Below, in pieces: positions 34,801 to 45,946 of a stretch of 64,000 nt of DNA. Position 1 is the first letter of the stretch. Every line of letters begins with the position of its first letter. Below the pieces are notes generated by a model. It worked only from the letters and a program-made list of their open reading frames with translations. It had not been told where the DNA came from and made no database searches. This DNA is from Haematococcus lacustris (lineage: Eukaryota > Chlorophyta > Chlorophyceae > Chlamydomonadales > Haematococcaceae): NCBI GenBank assembly GCA_030144725.1, contig JASKMD010000026.1, forward strand, positions 15,973,448 through 16,037,447, read 5' to 3'. Made by a program: the position numbers and the translations under genes.

Positions 34801-36743
34801 CGCTGCTGCAAGTACTCCTGCAGGCCCAGGTGGAACTGCACGCTGTCGCTGATGTCCCTGCCCAGGATGAAGGCCGATTGAGAGGGGGACACCAGCAGGT
34901 CCAAGGGCAGCTGCAGCCGGTCCTCCACTGCCCTGGCCACCAGGCGCACGTCGCAGTTGAGGAGCGTGATGGGGCGGTAGCCGGCCACCTGGTCCCTCGG
35001 CTTGCCAGCCTTGGGCACGAGGGTGATGATGCCGGTCAGAAACTCAGCCAGGGGGGCAGGGTCAGCGGTGTCTGCCAGGGCATCTCGCAACATGGCCCGC
35101 AGCGGCCGCCCCAGCTCCACCCACAGCCGGTCATAGACCTCCATGGGCAGCCCATCTAGCCCCGGGGCCTTGCTGTGCGCGCAGCCCCGTAGAGCCCGGC
35201 CCAGCTCCTCCTCTGACAGCATAGGGCTGCCATCGGGGCCCTCGGCAGCCCTAGCCTGGGTGGGGGTGAGGTGGGAGGTGAGGCTGCCCAGCAGCGTTGC
35301 GCGCGCAGCTGTGTCCACCGGCTTGGCTGCGTAGACTCCGGTGGGCCCGGCAGCTGAGTAGTGCTGCTGGAACGCCCTGCACGCTGCCTTCACCCCGGCC
35401 GGCGTGGTGAGGTCTGCTGGCTGACCTGGCTGTCCGGGAAGCTGGAGAGAGGAGATGAGGGTGGGGGTGTGCGCGGGCTGGTCGCGATGGTAGAAGTAGA
35501 AGGAGGAGCGGTCGCCGTAGTACTGGTCGAGAACCGCGCTGGCCAGCGGGGACTGCTGGGCCCCCTGCTCCCTCGCCCCCACCCCCGCCAGGGCTGCGGC
35601 CTCTCCCAGGTGCTGCGCCGCCTGCACCTCAGCCTCCCCCTCTCGCTCCACCTGCACCAGCTGCCGCACGAGGTGAGCCCTGGCCACTGCCACCGCCTTT
35701 TCCCTGCGCTGCTGCAGGTCACGCTGCGCGCGGCGCTGGGCCCGCAGGAAGTGCTGGGCACGCATGGCCAGGCCCTGCTTGAGGCGGGCCCACCTGGCCC
35801 TGTGCCCATCCCTAGGCAGCCCCAGCTGACTCGCAGCCTCGTGGTATAGGGCCTCCGCCTGTAGGAAGTCCTTGAGGCAGTCCAGCAGGTCGGGGTTGTC
35901 AAGGTGGGCGGGGTGCAGCTGCCAGGGAGCGGGGACGGTGAGAGGCAGGTCGGGGGGGCACACTGCCACAGACACGGGCCGGTGGTCGGTGGGCACTGGC
36001 AGCACACCCTGGATGGCGCTGTCCATCTGCCACTGCACCAGCTCCTCCGAGATGTACCACCGGTCGAGGCGCGCACCCGTCTGCCAACGCTCGCTGAAGT
36101 GGGTGAGGTCCCTCTTGGAGGGGTGCAGATGGCGCCACGGGTCCACCAAACCCCGCTCACCCACCAGCTGCCGCAGCTGCTCCGCCCCCTGGCCCCGGCT
36201 GCCCACCCAGGCCTCCCCATGCTGCGAGCCCTGCGGGATGCCCACTCTCTCCATTGGGGCCAGGATGCAGTTGAAGTCGCCCCCCATGAGGAGGAGGCGG
36301 CAGTCGGCGGCAGGCGGGAGGCAAGCGGGGAGACACTCTGCGTAGAACGCTGGCCGCTCTGCCTGCTGCGCCGGGGCGTACACGCACACTAGGGACACCG
36401 GCCTGCCTGCGAGCTCCCCGCCTATCCGCAGCACCCGCCCCTGGGCCCCCTCTGCCTGCAGCTGCACCTGGGTGCACACCTGGAGGATGGTGGAGGGCTT
36501 GACCACTACCAGGCAGCCTTGGGAGCTGCCGGTGCCAGGGGTGTGAAACCACTGCCCCCGCCAAGCGGGCTTGGCCCCCGATTGGGCTTCTGCCCACTGC
36601 CACACGCTCTCCGCCCTATGGCACTCTTGAAGGAAAGCTACCTGCGCCGGGCTGTCAGCGGCCCAGTCAAGCAGGGCCTGCAGTTTGTGCGGCTGGGCAA
36701 GGCCCTGCACGTTGAGGGTGACTGCCAAGAACCTGGCGGCCAC
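31820..36743 (-). pseudogene. ORF2 of U7 (complete APE, RT with mutated YADD)
   Basis: The first 921 codons (36743-33978) are uninterrupted. APE motifs are LNVQG, Glu40, GDFN (154-158), LDR (226-228) and DH (253-254). A charged helical linker covers about 320-390. RT runs about 520-780 with the motif-A Asp658 and AYD intact, but the YADD box is NAGD (34416-34427), losing the first catalytic Asp. The frame is then lost at the shared one-base deletion (about 34083), and TAA (33376-33378) and TAG (33016-33018) follow. A private Leu for Ser lies just before the CCHC finger (near 32084). The endonuclease may be functional, but the RT is not expected to be. Confidence 0.82.
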
Positions 36744-36982
36744 ACCTGGGCGCTGCCTGGCTAGTCCTGGCTTGCCCCCGCGCGGTCTACGCGCGTGTAG
36801 AGGAGAGTGGGTGGGCTGGGAAGGGGAGGCGGACCCGGCAAAGGAGGAGGGCCCGGGGGGGGGGGCGGGGTGGCCTCAATGCACGCCAACTTGGCCCCCT
36901 GGCGGCGCAGGCGGACCCGAGGCTCACGTGAATAGATGGCCAGCAGGGGCCGCAGGGGCAGAGGACCGAGCTGCTCGACCTC

Positions 36983-37600
36983 CTACCCAAGCTGAGCTGC
37001 CTGCTCGGGCTGCTGCCGCTTAGGCACCCTCAACCTCCCATCCCGGGGCCCTGCTGACTCAACTACAGGGCTGTCACAAGAGGCCCCCAACGAGGTGGCC
37101 AGGCTAGCACAGGGGCTGAGCAGCCCGTAGCGGCGCACGTGTGGGGACCCATGGCCAAGCTGCGCAGCACGCTGCCCGCCGGCTTGCCACGGCCTTGGCT
37201 GAGCCTCTTGCTGGTGCCCTGTACGCTGTGCCTCCCACTCCCCAGAACTGGAACCGGAAGAAGGGATGCCAAACCGGCGCCGGCGAGGCCCCCCTCTGAC
37301 TGGCTGGTTAGCTGGCTGCGTGTTGCCTCGCCTCAACCTACACTGAGCCGCCCGCTGCCGCTCCTCCCGCCCAGCCCTCCTGTCATCCAGGAAGAAGCGC
37401 GGAGGGGTTGTCGCGGCGGTGTCAAACCAGCGGGGAGGCTGACTACCCTGCAGCTCACCGGACCCACCCCGCACTGAGCCGAACCGGCTGCCCCGGCCGG
37501 TGGAGGGACCAAGCTCCTGGGCTGGGAGAGGGGCATCCGCACCAGGCCCCGTGACCCCCGTGCGGCAAGGGGCGGTGGGGGCCGCTGCCTCGGCGTCCAT
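36983..37600 (-). CDS. LINE ORF1 (205 aa), copy U7
   Basis: ATG at 37600, TAG at 36983-36985. It has Phe at the diagnostic position, like U1 and the plus-strand copies, plus private changes (Arg for Leu just before it, and a Phe for Ser near 37391). Confidence 0.6.
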   Translation of the reverse strand: MDAEAAAPTAPCRTGVTGPGADAPLPAQELGPSTGRGSRFGSVRGGSGELQGSQPPRWFDTAATTPPRFFLDDRRAGREERQRAAQCRLRRGNTQPANQPVRGGPRRRRFGIPSSGSSSGEWEAQRTGHQQEAQPRPWQAGGQRAAQLGHGSPHVRRYGLLSPCASLATSLGASCDSPVVESAGPRDGRLRVPKRQQPEQAAQLG

Positions 37601-37646
37601 GGGGTCAAGAGAGGGAGAGCTGGCGGAAGGTTCCCCTCCCACCCCC

Positions 37647-40282
37647 TTTTTTAAATCAAGCAGGAGCATTACAAGAGAGAGTGAGACTAAAGAAACGAAG
37701 AAAAGAGAAGACTACAAAGGACATGGTTCCCCCATACGCGATCCCCAAACACCCCACCCAAAGGGCTGGCTGTCAGGGGGCTGGAAGGGGGTGGCCTCGC
37801 CGCGGGTGGGGCGCCCACTGAGGAGCAGCATGGCGTCGCCTGAGGGAGGGCGGGTGCCTGTGAGGCGGCCGTACACGTCCAGCACCCACTCCCAGGCTGG
37901 GACCACGGCGGGGCAGGTCAGGAAGGCGTGGGTGAGGGTCTCCAGGTGCCCCGGCTGGCAGAAGCGGCAGGCGGACGAGCCCGTGGCAGCCGTACCCTTG
38001 AGGATGTGGCCCCACAAAGCCCCGACCATGAGGCTGGCGTGAAGCACCCGCCAGGCCACGATGACGTGCTCCCGACGGAGGATGGGGTCTAGAAGCTTCT
38101 TCCACACCTGCGCACACGGTTGGCCCGCCTGAACACCAACAGCCAGCTGGTCCACGGTGTCGGCCCGGGGAGCGGGCTGAGCAAGTGGCTACCTGCCCCC
38201 ACGCCGCTGCTGGGCCTCCAGCTGCCGCTCAGCCTGCTGGGCCGCCCTCATTTGCGGAGAGGGCCGCTGGTGCGCCCTGGCGGAGGTGTCCAGCCAGCGA
38301 GGCGGTTGGCTGCCCTGCACCTCCTCGGGGAGCCGCTCCTCCACATCCCTGCCCTGCTGCTCCCGCTCCCCCGCTGCCCCCTGGCCTGCCACCTGCTGCG
38401 CGCTGGCCTCCCACTTGAGCTCCAGCTCCCTCAGGACCCCATCAGCCACCGCTGCCACCTCCGGTTCGCCCGCTGCCCGGGGGGGGCGCACACCCCACAG
38501 CGCAGGCCACAGGCCCCCACTGGGTGGGTAGAGGGGGTCGGCACTGACGCGCTGGAGCTGGTGGAGGCGCACCCTGGCATGCTTGACCGAGAAGTCCAGC
38601 AGGGTGGTGGTGCCCATGCCCCACACCTGAGGGTCCAGCTGCAGGTGAGCCCATGGGCCCATGAGCCACTCCTCCTTAGGCCAGGTGCCAGGCCCCTCGT
38701 CAGCTGGGTCGGCAGCCTGCCCTCCCGCCCCGCCCCCTGCGCCCCTACGCCCTCCACCTCCTCCACGCCCTCGCCCCCTGCCCCCGCCCCGCCCCCTTGC
38801 CCGCCCCCCCCCCTGCCAACCGCCCTGGCTCTTCCTTGCTCCTGCCCTTGAGCCTGCTCCTGCGCCACATGATGCTGGGCGGGTAAAGGGCGGAGGTGGG
38901 TGGCTCGCTACTCCGGCATCAGCCTGTAGCTGGGCTTGTTGAGCCGGGCCACCGCAGCTGGCTCCCAGGCCGCCCCTCCCTCCGCCCGAAAAGCCCCGAT
39001 GGGCCCCTGCCCTGTGGGGTCTAGGGGATAGAGGCGGCCGTTGGGGCCCACCCAGTGGGAGGGCTGGAGCAGGGGGGTGCGCCGCATCACAAACCCCACC
39101 CCTGGCCCAACCCTCCGGCACTCCCACTCCGGCTGAGGAGGCTGCAGGCGGTCCACCATGCCCTGCCAGGGCTCGGGGAGGCAAGCCCTGACCAGGTCGG
39201 CAGCCCAGCGGGCCTCCCCCTCCGGCTGGGGGTTGTGGAGGGCCTCCCTCACGTGGCGGACGTGGGTTTAACCCTGCTCAGCTGCTGCCTCCCTAGCTGC
39301 TGGGTCCATGCGGACTTGCGCGTTGTACCACAGCGGCTCTGCCAGCACCGAGAAGAAGGACTGGCTAGCGGGGGGCACCGCACGGAACAGCTTGAGCTCA
39401 GCCAGGGCCGCCACGTGAGCTTGCAGCCGCGGGCTGATGCCTCGCGAGGGGGGGGCGGTGGGGTCGGTGATGACCCACGTGCTGAGGCCGTGGGAGGGGT
39501 CTGCCAGCAGGCTGTGGGTCAGAGGCTGCCAGGGTCGAACCCTGGGCGACCAGAGCTGGGCCAGCATCTTCGCCAGCATGGCCGTGCTGGTGACCCCCAG
39601 GTCGGGAAGCCCCACCCCTCCCTCCCCCCGGGGCAACACGCAGATGGCCTTGCTAGGGTAGAGGCGGCTGCTGTTGGGGCTGCGCTCCTGGGGCAGATCT
39701 GAGGCTGCCACAAAGCGGTTGACAGCCAAGGCCATGGCTTGCGCCAGAGGAGCGGAGGGTTGCACGAAGGCCATTAGGTAGATGGACTTGGAGGCCAGGC
39801 ACTGCTGTGCCACCTGCACCCGCCCCAGGAGGTTGAGGCCTTGGGGCCGCCAAGGGAGGGAGGCTGCCATCATGGCCGCCGCCGCCCCACCGAAGGCGGC
39901 CTCGCTGGTGGCAGCATAGGAGGCCGCCCCAAGAGGGACCCCCAGGTGGCGCACTGGCACCCCCGCTCGGACAGCTGGATGACCACCTCCGGCTCCTGCT
40001 CCCCACCCTGCGCCCGCCCGCCCGCCTGCTGCCCTTGCCCGCCACCTTCCCCTGGCCCACCCCCTAGCCCCTGCTCGCCCACCTGCCCCTGCCCGCCCCC
40101 TTCCCACCCGTCACCCCCCCTCCCTCCCCTCCCCGCGCCCTCGGGGCCCGAGCCCTCCTGGTTACCCGGCCCAGGCTCTGGCTGGGCGCACGGCAGGGCT
40201 GAGCTCTTGCTCACGCTAAGCGCAGGGCCCCCAGCAGCGCGGAACAGGCCCAGGGCCTCCACTACCACCTTCCCGTCTCTGA
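37647..40282 (-). mobile_element. LINE copy U8, 3' part, 5' part lost in gap
   Basis: TGTAA at 37669-37673 (minus) and A6 tail at 37647-37652. The copy is cut at 40283, upstream of the YADD box, so neither the catalytic motif nor the 920-bp region can be seen. Its Gly-rich linker matches U2, and it differs from U3-U7 there. Confidence 0.88.
37712..40282 (-). pseudogene. ORF2 C-terminal half of U8
   Basis: The visible part starts just after RT motif C and covers the Gly/Gln linker, thumb/connection and CCHC finger. The one-base loss is at about 39975, TAA at 39268-39270, TAG at 38908-38910. A G-to-T change near 37792 interrupts the G-run in the terminal segment, giving Thr for Pro. Whether this copy is a YADD or an NAGD type is hidden by the gap. 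Confidence 0.75.
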
Positions 40283-40782
40283 NNNNNNNNNNNNNNNNNN
40301 NNNNNNNNNNNNNNNNNNNNNNNNNNNNNNNNNNNNNNNNNNNNNNNNNNNNNNNNNNNNNNNNNNNNNNNNNNNNNNNNNNNNNNNNNNNNNNNNNNNN
40401 NNNNNNNNNNNNNNNNNNNNNNNNNNNNNNNNNNNNNNNNNNNNNNNNNNNNNNNNNNNNNNNNNNNNNNNNNNNNNNNNNNNNNNNNNNNNNNNNNNNN
40501 NNNNNNNNNNNNNNNNNNNNNNNNNNNNNNNNNNNNNNNNNNNNNNNNNNNNNNNNNNNNNNNNNNNNNNNNNNNNNNNNNNNNNNNNNNNNNNNNNNNN
40601 NNNNNNNNNNNNNNNNNNNNNNNNNNNNNNNNNNNNNNNNNNNNNNNNNNNNNNNNNNNNNNNNNNNNNNNNNNNNNNNNNNNNNNNNNNNNNNNNNNNN
40701 NNNNNNNNNNNNNNNNNNNNNNNNNNNNNNNNNNNNNNNNNNNNNNNNNNNNNNNNNNNNNNNNNNNNNNNNNNNNNNNNNN
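40283..40782. other. Assembly gap, 500 N
   Basis: This is a 500-N placeholder between a minus-strand LINE (U8) and the 3' part of the gypsy pol gene. The end of the gypsy integrase, any chromodomain, the polypurine tract and the 3' LTR would lie here. Confidence 0.98.
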
Positions 40783-43700
40783 TACATACCTAGGCAAGAA
40801 CTTACGTGCTCTGCCTGGTGCATTGCGCAGGTTCTTGGTGCTCAGCAGGACGCTGTCACCCAAGCTGAACGTGACATCACGCCTACGCTTATTCGCATAC
40901 CTTTGTTGGCGGTCCTGAGCCACCCTCATGCACTCCTGAGCATGCTTTACCTCATGCTCCCACTTCTTGGCGAAGCTCTCAGCGGAGGGAGATAGGCACG
41001 GCCTGGGCAGCTTATGCAGCACAGGTGTAATGGGTGACTGTCCATAGTTCACCAGGAATGGTGTGGACTGAATAGACTCTTGCCATGAATTATTAATAGC
41101 AAACTCGGCAAAGGCTAAATGCCTAGGCCAGTCTTCTTGAGTGGGTAGGATATAATGTCTAAGCATTTCCTCCACGATTTGATTCGTACGTTCAGTCTGA
41201 CCATCTGACTGAGGATGATACGCAGTGCTGAAAGCAGGGTCAACACCAATCAGCTTTCTGACCTCAATCCAGAACTGGTTGTTAAAGGTAGCACCACGAT
41301 CAGAGATGGTCACTTTAGAAAGGCCATGGTATTTAAATACATGGTCAATGTATAATTCGGCAAATTCTTTAGCATCCATGGCTTCAATGCATGGGATCAG
41401 GTGAACCATCTTTGATAGACGATCCACAACCACACAGATAGAATCATAGCCATGCACACCGACTGGAAGCTTAACCACCAAATCCATGGTGACAGATTCC
41501 CAGCGGTACCCCGGTATAGACAAGGGATTTAGCAGCCCACCAGGTACCTGGCGTGACGCTTTGTTGCGTTGGCATGCATCACAGTTAGTCACATAGTGTC
41601 TAACGTCAGCACGCATGGTTTTCCACCAGAACACCCTACGCACACGTTCAAGGGTTTTGGTGATGCCCACATGGCCAGCATACTTAGCATCATGCATTTC
41701 GTGCAAGATATGCTCTCGTAGCTGGATATCATTAGGAACTATAATAGTACCCTTATCAAGGTGTCGCCACAGTCCCTCCTGGGTCATTTCCCACTCCTCA
41801 TTAGGCTCAGCAAAGGCAGGATCAGTGCTATAGGCACTAACTAGCCAATCTGTGACCTGAGAAGGGTGACCAGGACACTCAGGGATCTGTGCCTCACAGT
41901 CATTAGAGACCGGGTCAGCCCACCTTAACCGCTTAGGCTCTGATGGCTTTAGAGCATCATCAGAGTCAGCATCATGGTCAGGGTCTGATCCAGCGGCAGG
42001 CTGCTGTTCGCTGCCCCCGCTGCCGCTGCTCAACGGTGTACCCGCACCGACGTCCTCCCCCTCCTGTAATCTCCGCTTCTGCTGCCTGGTCGTCACCAGG
42101 ATTTTGTCAGTATCAGTCTTAGCCGTCGCTGAAGTTACTGGAATACGTGACAGTGGATCGGCAGGATTAGTGTTGCCAGGTAGGTATTTAATGGTGTAAT
42201 TAAATCGGGATAAGAACTCCAACCAGCGGCTCTGCCTACGGGACAGTGTAGACTGCGTAGGTAGGGCCTCTAGAGGGCGGTGATCAGTAAACAGGGTGAA
42301 TGGTACTCCTTCAAGGTAGCACCGCCACTGTGTACACGCAGCAATAATAGCCAAAGTTTCCTGTTCCCCAGTGGTATAATTCATTTCAGCTTTTGACAGC
42401 TTACGTGAATAGTATGCCAGGGGGTAACCAGCCTGTGTCAATACTGCGCCAACACCCAAAAGTGAGGCGTCACAGTAGACTTCAAAGGGCTTGGTCATAT
42501 CAGGCAAGCGGAGCATAGGCACCTGGATAATGGCCTGCTTTAGAGCATTGAAAGCATCCAGCTGGGGTTTAGGCCATTGTGCCCAGTTGAATGTTTTGCC
42601 TTCAGGGCCAGTTAAATTTGTAAGTGGAACAGCAATGGAACTAAAATTACGTACAAATTTACGTACATAATTAGCCATGCCAAGGAATGACTGCAGAGCT
42701 GTCAAGTTCGTAGGAACAGGCCAGTCTTTGATTGCAGTCACCTTGCTGGGGTCTACAGCTACACCATCTTTAGAGATGATGTGCCCCAGGAAAGGTAAAG
42801 ACTCTTTCATAAATTCACATTTCGATAGTTTAGCAAAATACTTATGCTTTCTTAACAAACTGAATATTTCACGAAGGTGTGACAGGTGCTCCTGGATAGA
42901 CTTGGACATGATTAAAATGTCATCAAGATATACCAGAGCACACCGGTCAATCACCGTGGCAAACGCCTGGTTCATTGCCCGTTGAAACGTAGCGGGAGCA
43001 TTGGTTAAACCAAAGCATAACACTTTATACTGGTAGTGTCCCATGGGCGTCCTAAACGCAGTTTTAGGAATGTCCTCATCAGGTATTCTGATTTGATGAT
43101 AGCCAGCCTGGAGATCCAGGGAGGAAAATACAGTCATACCTGACAATTTGTCAAATAGATCATCAATTCTGGGTAGAGGGTACTGGTCACGTATAGTGAG
43201 CTTGTTGAGCTGGCGGTAGTCTACGCACATGCGTAGCTCCCCTGATTTCTTTTTTACAAAAAGAACTGGTGCTGCAAATGGGGAGGAGCTAGGCTCTATC
43301 AGCCCTTTGGACAACATGTCAGTAACCTGTTTCTTCACTTCTTCTTGCTCTGGCTGACTCATCCTATAACTGGGCCTGGCAGGAGGTTTAGCACCATCCT
43401 GCAGGGGTATAGAGTGCCCTACATCACGTGCAGGAGGCAACCCAGTTATTGGCTCAAACACATCAGAGAACTCCATAAGGAGGCTCTTTAACTGTGCCGC
43501 CTGTTCAGGGGGAACACCAGGTGGGTCTTGCAGGTTCTCATAAGAGACCAATGCAACCACACCTGTGCCTCCTTCTTTGAGCCACTTGGCAGCCGTTTTG
43601 GCAGACAGAGGGGTAGATACCACCTCTGGGCCAGGCACTAGGAAACCAGAAGGGATAGCGAAGGCTTCTTTTACAGGTTTTACAGTTTGTAGAGACTCAA

Positions 43701-44385
43701 CTGTACAGTTAACTGACCCCTTCTTGCTTACCGCTGAAGGTAGTAATGTTGGCCTGCCCTTAGGGGTACGCAGGGTGAGGGACTTGTCGACATAGTCAAG
43801 CAAAGCCCCCTGCACAGTCAACCAGTCAGCACCAAGCAGGATGTCATATTCATGAACCAGTTCTGGCATCACAGTCAAGGTGCAGAAGCAGCTAAACTGT
43901 TGGATGGACAAGTGCACCTTCACATACTGTGTACAGTACACTGACTGGTTGTTAGCAACCTCATAGCGAAGTGCTACAGGGTACTCATAGAGTCTCAACT
44001 TGTGTGTAGACACAAATGAGTCACTGATGAATGAATCATCAGCGCCACCATCAGCAAGGCAGAAGCATGCATGCTGATGGTCTAGGGTGCCAGCAAATCT
44101 GAACCTCACCTTGCCATCACGTCCAACCATGCCCAGCACATGTGCCTGTTGAGGCTGAGCCACAGAAGGGGCAGCAGTCTTACATGGCACGGCATTCAAA
44201 GCAGGACTACACAGTCTTGCTGACAGGGCAGGCAGGGACTCTACAGGGCAGGCAGGCAAAGGAACTATGGTTGAGTTGGCCTTGGGCACACTCACATCAT
44301 CATCAGCTCCTACAACAACAGCATCAGGCAGCAGTTGTTCAGATTGATCCACAGCACAGTCCTGGCTGGCTGGCTGGGCAACACC
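40783..44385 (-). CDS. pol: Gypsy pol polyprotein (PR-RT-RH-IN), 3' truncated by gap
   Basis: The frame continues from gag across one TAG. Counting from the GTG at 44352: aspartic protease with an Asp-Gly-Gly-Ala site (Asp about 101); RT with YLDD at 475-478 (42919-42930); RNase H with the FEVYCDAS strand and a TDH motif; integrase with an HHCC zinc finger at about 895-930 and catalytic Asp957, Asp1018 and Glu1054 (41482-41484, 41299-41301 and 41191-41193), giving the expected DX35E spacing. A GDSVLL segment near the gap belongs to the integrase C-terminal domain. No stop or frameshift occurs in about 1,190 codons, so it looks young. A chromodomain may follow but cannot be seen. Confidence 0.92.
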
Positions 44386-44391
44386 CTAGCG
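44383..44391 (-). promoter_or_regulatory. In-frame UAG between gag and pol (candidate readthrough site)
   Basis: Gag ends TAG followed by GGT GTT GCC. The next codons run in the same frame without a stop into the protease. No frameshift or new ATG separates them, and pol's first start-like codon is a GTG 11 codons later. Suppression of a single UAG to make Gag-Pol is the strategy of murine leukaemia virus. Most gypsy elements use frameshifting or a single ORF. A recent CAG-to-TAG mutation is the alternative. Confidence 0.45.
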
Positions 44392-45915
44392 GTTGATGCC
44401 AATACGGGCAGTGCGGACACCACGGCGCATGCCCTGGTCCCTAGACTTGGCAGCCTTAGGTGGGGGCTGTGGCTCAGGCTCATGCTCTGACTCAGAAGCA
44501 CCAGACTCAGAAGGAGGCTTGGACTTGGCTTGGCCAGGCTTCTTGGCACCCTCAGGTGGGTGAGGATACCCAGACCTGCGCCGGGCCTCAATAGCCGTGA
44601 AGTGGCGGAAGGGGCAGGGGTGGTTGGTCAGGTGGCCTGGGTGGTTGCACTTGAAGCAGTATTGCCCAGGCAACAGGTTCTTGGACCACAGCTCATCATG
44701 TCTGGGCCTCTTGCCAGCACCACCAGAATCAGGGGGCTTACTGCCACGCCTGCCGGGGTGGGCCTCACCTCCCAGGGCACTGGACGCCTGCACAGCATGA
44801 ACACCAGAGGTACCAGCACCCTTAGTGGGTGTGGTGGTGGACAGCATGACCACATTGCGCTGAGCCTGCTTAGCAGCCTCCATAGCCTGAGACAGAGTGG
44901 GGTTCTTAAATGCAGCCAGGTCCTTGAGAACAGCAGGCTGTAAGGCAGAGCTGAGACCCCTGGTGAACACCATGGCCAGCAAAGGCTGACACATGCTGTC
45001 ATTTCCTGCAAACAGCAGATTGTTTCTGAATTCAGTGATGTACTGGCCCAGGAGCATTCCTGCAGACATCTTGATGGCACCATCAAGCAGCTTAGTACGG
45101 GCGACATTACAGTCGTCACGCAGGTCGTCTCCTGTGTACTCGCAGAAGGCGGCACGCAGGTAAGGCCAGTCAGGAACATCAGCATACAAGGCAGCAAAGG
45201 ACTCCTTGATGGATGGATACCAAGTGTTGCGAGCTGCGCCAGTCAAGAAAGCAGGCAGCGTGGATGCAACATCAAGGCGGTAGCGTTCACAGTGACGCTC
45301 AAGGTCGTCGCAGAATGCTAAGGCTCTGCGATGACTATTGCTGCACGCATCCGTCCACTTATCTGGGCCAGGTATAGACCTGGAGCCCAAGGACAAGGGA
45401 AACGGCAGGGAAAGAGGAGAAGGACCCATAGGGGCGCCTCGATCTAGTCCTGCAGCACCTGCACCAGGCTGTCCAGTCGACGCAGGGGCACCTGCCCTGC
45501 CTGCTGGATCTACCCTGCGAGGTGGAAGGGGTCGAGACGGTACCTTAGCAGTGATGGAAGACAGCGCTTGGCGGAGAGCTTCATTCTCGGCCTGAATCTG
45601 CAGCTGGTTCGCCTCCAGCTCAAGGATGTAGTCCTCGTCTCCTCCGATGTAGCGAGGTCGTTGTTCGTCCATTTCGCCCTCTTCCGCCTCGACACCAGGG
45701 GTATCCTCTGGGTTATGGTCAGAAGGAGAGTCACCAGGGGCTTTAGAGCCACCTGAGAAAGTTTCAATAACGGCGTTGAACTTCGCCCGAAGCACTGGAT
45801 TAGTCCGAGCTGCTTCCAGGAGCTTATCTAGCGTATCACCGCCGGGCTCTGAAGGAGTATTGTGGGGAGGTTCGGCTACAGCGGATGGCCCGCCATTGCC
45901 TGGATTGTCTGTCAT
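44386..45915 (-). CDS. gag: Gypsy Gag with zinc knuckle
   Basis: This is the structural protein that packages the element RNA. The frame opens at an ATG at 45945; a second ATG at 45915 is preferred here because a possible primer-binding sequence (TGGTTTCCGACC, 45933-45944) overlaps the first. Using the longer numbering (519 aa): an acidic N-terminus, a short heptad-like helix at about 103-130, a Ty3-type capsid region at about 195-370, and a zinc knuckle from Cys430 (44647-44658) with spacing CX2CX4HX5C, one residue longer than the usual X4 at the end. It ends at TAG 44386-44388, and pol continues in the same frame. Confidence 0.88.
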   Translation of the reverse strand: MTDNPGNGGPSAVAEPPHNTPSEPGGDTLDKLLEAARTNPVLRAKFNAVIETFSGGSKAPGDSPSDHNPEDTPGVEAEEGEMDEQRPRYIGGDEDYILELEANQLQIQAENEALRQALSSITAKVPSRPLPPRRVDPAGRAGAPASTGQPGAGAAGLDRGAPMGPSPLSLPFPLSLGSRSIPGPDKWTDACSNSHRRALAFCDDLERHCERYRLDVASTLPAFLTGAARNTWYPSIKESFAALYADVPDWPYLRAAFCEYTGDDLRDDCNVARTKLLDGAIKMSAGMLLGQYITEFRNNLLFAGNDSMCQPLLAMVFTRGLSSALQPAVLKDLAAFKNPTLSQAMEAAKQAQRNVVMLSTTTPTKGAGTSGVHAVQASSALGGEAHPGRRGSKPPDSGGAGKRPRHDELWSKNLLPGQYCFKCNHPGHLTNHPCPFRHFTAIEARRRSGYPHPPEGAKKPGQAKSKPPSESGASESEHEPEPQPPPKAAKSRDQGMRRGVRTARIGINR

Positions 45916-45946
45916 GTTGCTGTACCGACGTCGGTCGGAAACCATT

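Larger units (their letters stand above)
31756..37646 (-). mobile_element. LINE copy U7, complete 5.9-kb derivative
   Basis: TGTAA at 31777-31781 (minus), A5 tail at 31756-31760, five-G start at 37642-37646. It is 5,891 bp, the full size of the 3'-shortened form, and retains the 920 bp (about 35394-36322) that U2-U6 have lost. It is a mosaic: motif A is the intact AYD type while motif C is the NAGD type. Confidence 0.92.

Noticed and set aside
34356..35159. Long open frame on the strand opposite ORF2 (267 codons), with equivalents in every copy
   Set aside because: It lies antisense to the RT domain, is rich in Gln/His/Pro/Gly as expected from GC-rich complementary codons, and has no recognisable motif. 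It is a shadow of ORF2.
35395..36320. The 920-bp segment as an intron spliced out before retrotransposition
   Set aside because: Its ends are GC...CG on the sense strand with no acceptor AG. It encodes conserved endonuclease residues and its removal breaks the frame.
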